Assembly: GCA_035610835.1 (NCBI GenBank)
Contig: CM069459.1
Span: 25,497,636 to 25,561,635 of the forward strand
Source: Ophiura sarsii
Lineage: Eukaryota > Echinodermata > Ophiuroidea > Amphilepidida > Ophiuridae
Direction of reading: 5' to 3'
DNA length: 64,000 nucleotides
Position 1 is the stretch's first letter; each line of letters opens with the position of its first letter. The position numbers and the translations under genes were made by a program. This document shows positions 58,801-64,000 of the stretch, piece after piece. The notes under the pieces were generated by a model. That model was not told the DNA's origin. It did not search any database and saw nothing but the letters and a program-made list of their open reading frames with translations.

Positions 58801-60793
58801 CTCATATCTCGGTCAATTCTGTACGGTTTTCAGCCATTTATAGCTTATAACACTCACATTATAATCATCTTTTATCTGTGCAAGGTTGGCGGCGTTTAGA
58901 CGTAAAATGAGGGAGCCTTTATGGATACACACATACATACATACACCATAAGACAAATTATAGTAAGATATCTATGCATGCATGAACATCAATACACAGA
59001 GACTTAGTTACTATTGAACTACCTATTTACATTGGTATCGATCGATCAATTTTTGACCTCGCACACTTCCAGCATTGGTCTGGAAAAGATAGAACACATA
59101 TGATTGAATCAAAATTGCCAACTACTTCCTCTCAACCAATCATCTCGAGTCTTATATAATTAGAAAGATTAGTTCCCGTAGATGCTTTAGCCGTGCAAAA
59201 TTTTGTAAAATGACAAACCAGCGTATTTAGCTGATTAATTTCATGCCGTAACCCCGTTGGAAATGGCTTGCGCGACATTGAAACGGCAACGATTTCATGA
59301 AAAAATGTGTAGTTTGAAACAACATTGCCACCTATATGCGTACATCAAATGATGTTAAATTTAGACTTATTCAAAAGAGGAAACAATAATCCTAAATGGG
59401 ATCGAGCGAAAAAGTAAAGAAAATTAATAAGCCAGCCCCCGACGATAAAAAGTTTGGTCCAGGTAGTAATTATCACAGATGGATTCCCGTGTTTAACGAA
59501 GTGAATAAGTGAGCGTTGAGCAGATGCGCGTTATTTTTCGATATGTGTATGTAGTATTCAGTTAGGTTAGATTTAAGGTACCAAGTAGACTACTCATTGA
59601 GCAATATTCTGTTTGATCAGATAATTAGTGTGGTCTGTTTTGGATTAGCGGCCATTTTGGAGAGAACACTAAACACTATTCAAGTTTCTCTGGGCAAATG
59701 CATAATAATGATTTCAAGTAATCTTAGCAGTTCAAGTAAAGGTTGCTCTAATTTGGAGGTCATTAATTTGATCATCAGGCTGTATTCAGCAGAGAAGTGT
59801 TACATATGTAATCCGATTATCACTATGTCAGATCACGCTTTTGAGTACTGAACCCGATCTAAACGATCGCCACATAAAGTCTATGGCGTGAACCATCACA
59901 CCAAAATGTGCTAGGTCCAGTTAAGGGTAAGGAGTTATATAATCACTTTGATAGAGAATTGAATAAGAAGTGTGAGGGCTCGAACTGTGTTTTTTTACAA
60001 GCACTTTTGTGTTCCCTTTAGGGACGCACCATTAGATACTCGGGGGGGGGGGCATGGAAGTTTAAAAATAAAAAAAAACTTTGCCCACTTTCCAGGAAAA
60101 AAAAAAAAACTTTGCCCACCAACCAGGAAAAAGAAGAAAAAAAATGACCCACTGCCGAGTAAAAAAAAAAAATTCACCCGACACACCCAACTTAATGCAC
60201 AGAAAAACAGTTAAAACCTAAAAAAAACAACTTTTCCGCCTTCGGCGAAAAAAAAGAAGAAAATTTGCCGCCAAAGGCGGCAAAAAAAAAAAAAAATCGC
60301 CTACTTCGGTGACGAAAAAACAAAATTCTGCCCGACCCCAACTTCCATGCCCCCCCTGAAAATCAAATGGTGCGTCCCTTAACACTTTCCACGCAGCAGG
60401 CGTCTGCAGACGACGTTCCAAAATTACACAAAATGTTTCAAAAATGTCAACATTATTGAATTTCATTACCATATTTGGAATCACCATGAGAAATGCATTG
60501 AAATAAGTAAAAAACATGCATAGTATTAGTTCAGTAATTCTTGCGATAGACTTGGGAAAGTGGATAAAGGTTTCTGACAAATCTGTTATGTATGATGGTA
60601 AAACTAATTATAGCCGCATGGAAAGTGTTAAAATGGCACTATTAATCCAAAATAATAAATATTTCTATTCTTTGTGACTCATACATACCTCTTTCTGTAC
60701 TAGGTCGATGGTCTGGGTAGGAACATTATCGGCGGCGCCAGTATATTCTTCCTGAATGGCTTTGTTCATGTTGTCCTTGACAACAGTTGTCAG
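55770..60793 (-). CDS. Tetraspanin gene C, exons 4-6 (partial, 5' end beyond window)
   Basis: Three exons (60689-60793, 57197-57376, 55770-55853) giving 123 residues of large extracellular loop and the first half of TM4, paralogous to gene B exons 4-6 at an offset of about 24.5-25.5 kb. All junctions are phase 0 with consensus splice sites, and the six loop cysteines are kept. Exons 1-3 should lie above 64000: the homologous flank continues to about 63690, close to where exon 3 would follow. The final exon was not identified between 42.1 and 55.7 kb. Confidence 0.88.
55992..56446. mobile_element. Possible diverged GACCGACC-family element
   Basis: Right end GGACAAACGAACAATTTG then TTTTTGGCC and TTA; a possible left end TTAAGAATTG with TTTTTTTGTCC. 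Ends are only loosely matched. Confidence 0.35.
56447..57196. other. Gene C intron 5, no further exon
   Basis: Contains poly-G near 56770, poly-C near 56907 and a mariner-type end ACACCCTGTA at 57183, a few bases from the exon 5 splice donor. Confidence 0.45.
57197..57376 (-). CDS. Gene C exon 5 (CCG-motif exon)
   Basis: Sixty codons, FNCCGAGTGGIADWGG, then LTPANILFAAPTSCC and DGCNLGTNGV. It has two codons more than gene B after CCG. The 3' half is nearly identical in nucleotides to gene B, while the CCG-to-SCC stretch differs mostly at amino-acid-changing positions. Confidence 0.92.
57630..57837. mobile_element. hAT-like MITE with iterated GGCAGGTA, 208 bp
   Basis: Ends CAGGTCTGGAA and TTCCAGCCCTG, duplication AACATAAT (57622-57629, 57838-57845). 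Absent from gene B intron 4 (about 33505). Related to 14720-14950. Confidence 0.85.
58076..58620. repeat. C-rich repeat with CTAGCGG hairpin
   Basis: CTAGCGG and CCGCTAG near 58071-58108 bracket a TCGCTGCGCTCGGGT core, then a C-rich tract with repeated AACCCCCTACAACC and CTTCATTAACCTC. Ends GTAGCGCAGCG near 58602. Family unknown. Confidence 0.5.
58621..59570. other. Gene C intron 4, no exon seen
   Basis: A TACATACATACA run at 58930-58950 resembles a retrotransposon tail, but no reverse transcriptase was found. Confidence 0.4.
60021..60378. mobile_element. PIF/Harbinger-like MITE, 358 bp, A-rich iterated core
   Basis: TIR GGGACGCACCATT, TTA on both sides (60018-60020, 60379-60381); absent at the orthologous site near 35580. 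Core alternates long A runs with CTTTGCCCAC and small hairpins such as GCCGCCAAAGGCGGC. Confidence 0.82.
60383..60627. mobile_element. CACTTTCCA TTAA-type MITE, copy 3
   Basis: Orthologue of 35583-35785, TTAA on both sides. The element 60021-60378 inserted right at its left TTAA. Confidence 0.78.
60689..60793 (-). CDS. Gene C exon 4
   Basis: Thirty-five codons, LTTVVKDNMNKAIQEEY to TIDLVQKE, one codon longer than in gene B. The two ends are conserved. The middle (EYTGAADNVP against EYDGTDNAA) is substituted. Confidence 0.87.
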
Positions 60794-61323
60794 CTGTAAT
60801 TAAATTAACAAAATATTAGTAATGTTTTGACATCAATACCGCCACTACCATCATTGTTGTGACGGTGATCATTAGGCCCCCCAAAAAATGTTTGTTTGTC
60901 CATGGCTGACTGACCGTGTACTATAGTCCAGACCGTGTAACTTTTTATTGATTTTTTACAATTTACTTCAAATAATCAATAACAAAAATCAAAGCAAATA
61001 AATCAATTTGTTTAAAGTCACGTATCTGGCCTCAATTGACACCCCATACCATGTATAGTATTATGCGAGTAATTTTGGGTCAAGTATGGGTCATCCAAAA
61101 GCTCTGACACGGTTCAAAATTCGGCGTACTGGCCAGGACTGGGCCAGAACAACCACTAGCAAAAAATAAATAAAATAAAAAAATCAATATTATTCTCATC
61201 CTCATCAACTTTATCGTTGATCTTGACATTGTCCGATTGTTATCATCATTATCGTCGGTGATTTCTACATTGTAATTTACTTGTTAGATCATACACGATA
61301 GAAAAAAGTTTAGAAGTGTAGTA

Positions 61324-62425
61324 CCAGGTGTCCCTAAAAAAGGGTGCACATGTTTACCCAACTTGTTGACCATGAAGTTCTAACATTTGGTGTAAGATAT
61401 TAACATATATTTAAAGACCAAACACCTGGCTTTCAGATGCTGCTTATATCATCTGATTCGGATTTGCCAATCCTGAGATATGGACAATTAACTAGAGCTA
61501 CCCAGAATCGATGTTGTGCCACTTTACAGTTTAAAAGGGTTACTCCTAAGATACAACTTCCACTTGTACGATTGCCCTTCACCAGTGTTATGCAAAATAA
61601 CATTTTTGTATTGAGATTAGATTTTATTAGTTTAAATAATAGAATGAGTGCCTGTGTATCCAAGCAGAACTGAATAATAAAGATGTTTGTTACATGATTC
61701 GAACCAGTCCTTTTGACGAGGTTTCACAAAATGTTTATTAGGCCTACATTTCAAAACAAGACAGACGTCTATATGGCTTGGTGCGGCCTCAATTCATTAG
61801 AAGAGGGTGTTCATGGTCTTAAAATATCATGAAACGGGAAGAAAAGCAGAAGTCACCAGAGAGTTTGCCATTCATTTCCCAAACACTCACGTACCATCTA
61901 GGAATACATCTATACAAAGGAGTATTGATACTTGGTAGATGGTACAAGCACCAATATGTATAAAGAACATTCTGGAAGACTAAGATATGAAAAGTGGCAG
62001 GACACAGTAACACATTGAAATCGTGCGGCGTGCACTTCAGAGGGATTCCAGAATATCTGCTCGTAGAAATCCCTTACCTAATATGCCAAGGACATCATTT
62101 TTGTTCCTCAGCCTCTTTTAAACAATTCTGGTCAAATGCACAGCCCAATGTTTCAAGACGATTGATGCCCATGGATAGACCAATGTTAGTATCGTTTTGA
62201 CGCTCATAATCATTCTTTCTGTAAAAGTGGCACAACGTCAATTTTGGGTAGCTTTGATAAACTGGGTATATCTCAGGATTGACAAATCCAAATCAAATCA
62301 AATAAACGGCATCTGAAAGCTGAGCGTTTCCCCTTTCCGTGTGTTTTACCATATTTCTTCAAACTTTAGGACTTTATGGTCAACAAGTTGCGCAAACATG
62401 TGCACCCTTTTTTAGGGACACCCTG
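61324..62425. mobile_element. Mariner-like element, 1102 bp
   Basis: GTGTCCCTAAAAAAGGGTGC and its complement at the ends, TA on both sides. The orthologous site near 36396 is empty (GAAGTGTATGCATAAG). Carries a broken transposase. Confidence 0.85.
61840..62118 (+). pseudogene. Broken mariner-like transposase N-terminal domain
   Basis: A single frame with several stop codons reads EVTREFAIHFPNTHVPS and, 57 codons on from the start, IEIVRRALQRDSRISARR. These match the two helix-turn-helix blocks of mariner-type transposases (an FxxxFPxxxxPSR block, then an R-rich AL/SxR block). The catalytic domain is not recognisable. Confidence 0.65.
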
Positions 62426-63692
62426 TATATACCGTATGCATAAGTATGATTTTGGAGAATTTAGTTAATGATGACCATGGTACAAAATGTAAGAAAAATA
62501 GTGCAAAATTTAGTAAGATACTTATTTAGGGCCCAGGGGGGGAGGGGCAGTCGGGTGTAATGTTATTATCATCTGCATGAATGAAAGCGCAGATTTAATT
62601 AAGGGTGCATTTTTCGACCACAACGCGGTCCAATATCCACGTCTCATCAATGTAAAAATAGCCCAAAATGGTTATAGGCCTATAACACAACGTTCCTAAC
62701 AAAATCATATCACACAATTGTTCCATATGTTGATTTCAGGCTAATCTCTGTCTTAACCCTAACCCTACCATATACCACAATATACCATGACTGATTGACT
62801 GGGCACGTTGATACCACCCGGCGTGGAAGTTTTTCGATTAAAAAATGGACCCACTCCATATAGTTTGCGCAATACACTACGCAAACTGTGCTTGGAAGTC
62901 GTGGTGTATAGTGGGGAATTGGAAGCTCCACGTGCTGGAGGTCCCTGGATCAAATCCTGGGGGATCGGAGGGATATTTTGGTCGATTTTCCATGTTGAAG
63001 AAATAATTCTGAAAAAAGTGGGTAGAGTTAGGGTTAAGGACCTCTATCCTCTGCTATGACTATGATTTATCGAGCTATAATTCTTGTTAAGGGTCACTTT
63101 TTCCTTCTTTAAGAATACATGTTAAGGTATAGTTTTTGAGAGTGGATTTCATACATGGTTGCCCCCCACCCCCCCCCCCCCCCCCCCCCCCCCCACCGCT
63201 GATTTAGGGTAGCTGTGAGGAGTCATAAAAAGAATGCTCAGCAATACTCTATTTGGCTTCCTCTGGACAGTGATGTAACTTAACAGATGCAGCTTTTACA
63301 CATGCGCATGTATCTTCCGCCTTTCAAAACTTTATGTTCTGCAATAAGTAGAATACGTGGTTACGTCACTGTCTCGTGATGGCCAAATAGAGAATATAGT
63401 CCATTCTGCAGTCAATATAATCCGAGCATGATACCCACTTTTGTAAAGACTCCTGTTCCCTCCTAATACGATATTTTATTGACAGACACCTGTAACACCA
63501 GGTTCTGTCTTTCATATACCAGTACCACACACCTACATGCCACCTATATACCAATTTCAATCGAAATCGGAAAGGTTTGGAAAAATAGGTCATTAGTACC
63601 AGTTTTTCTGACGAGACGAGATACTGTGCAAGCTCAAGAATAGGTTCACAGATGATAATCCAAGTGTTTGGATTTTTCATTGCTTTCACTTA
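62426..63692. other. End of copy 2: SINE-like debris and poly-C
   Basis: 62790-63030 resembles the SINE at 29222-29450 (GGAGGTCCCTGGATC). A poly-C run of about 30 lies at 63163-63194. 63208-63690 is collinear with 36832-36855 plus 37787-38660 minus the insertions of copy 1. Confidence 0.5.
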
Positions 63693-64000
63693 AAGGCATA
63701 TTATGTGATCTTTTCCAGAGAGCGCCCTCTATTCATTATTATTTTTAGAAAGTAGATTTTCTTGCAGATTTACATTTCCGATCATAAATCATACATACAT
63801 TCCAAGTTACAGAGCGATACGATTCCTAATTACCTCAAAATCATGGTTTTAGAGTGAATTTAGAGTGCAAAATATAAACTGTCGGGATTCCGACAGTTTA
63901 TTTTCACTCTAAAACCATGATTTTGAAGTAATTAAGAATCGTATCGCCCTGTAACTTGGAATGTATGCATGATTTATGATCAGAAATGTAAATCTGCAAG
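63693..64000. mobile_element. Hairpin MITE copy 5 (runs off the window)
   Basis: Starts AAGGCATATTATGTGATC after TA. Apex GTCGGGATTCCGAC. Cut by the window end. Confidence 0.82.

Larger units (their letters stand above)
39490..63690. repeat. Tandem segmental duplication, copy 2
   Basis: Second copy, directly following copy 1 with the same orientation. The join lies in intron 2 of gene B, between exon 3 (38766-38840) and exon 2 (39587-39781). 45.2-48.89 kb and 50.1-51.6 kb have no match in copy 1. Confidence 0.85.

Noticed and set aside
62753..62775. CTAACCC-type telomere-like string
   Set aside because: Only about two units, inside SINE-like debris.

Overview
This is eukaryotic, animal-type DNA. 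It is AT-rich, its genes are split by kilobase-scale introns, and it is saturated with short non-autonomous DNA transposons, tRNA-derived SINEs, poly-G/poly-C tracts and the short string AGGCCTA. It has no long open reading frames and no bacterial gene organisation. The style suggests a marine invertebrate, most plausibly an echinoderm or hemichordate, but nothing in the window fixes the species.

The only protein-coding signal I can support is a minus-strand tandem cluster of tetraspanin genes (CD9/CD63/CD81-type four-transmembrane membrane organisers). Eleven exons have consensus splice sites, and every exon junction is phase 0. Gene A (13976-15759) shows exons 1-2. Gene B (31287-42053) shows exons 1-6, covering TM1 to the first half of TM4. 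Gene C (55770-60793) shows exons 4-6, and its 5' exons lie beyond the right edge. No final exon (end of TM4 plus cytoplasmic tail) could be found for any gene.

Layout. 1-13.8 kb is a mosaic of transposons with no supported gene. About 13.85-38.7 kb and about 39.5-63.7 kb are two copies of one ~25 kb tandem segmental duplication. Each copy runs exon 2, exon 1, intergenic spacer, exon 6, exon 5, exon 4; exon 3 is visible only at the end of the first copy. The breakpoint falls inside intron 2, so gene B looks like a recombinant joining an A-type 5' end to a C-type 3' end. Inside each copy the first exon is followed by four decayed tandem copies of itself.

The duplication makes insertions datable. 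Many transposons sit in one copy while the other keeps the empty target site. Examples are a solo LTR with a 5-bp target duplication (38197-38520), hAT-like elements with 8-bp duplications, PIF/Harbinger-like elements with TAA/TTA duplications, mariner-like elements with TA duplications, and TTAA-flanked elements. Two mariner-like elements keep recognisable but broken transposase fragments. The oddest structures are a 566-bp GC-rich element packed with GTAC (46163-46728), a hairpin MITE whose apex differs between copies yet still pairs, and a 931-bp element carrying a 16-bp motif five times.

Between B and C, codon changes are concentrated in the variable part of the large extracellular loop, while the transmembrane segments and cysteine frame are kept. 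This suggests a recently expanding tetraspanin array diversifying its partner-binding surface.
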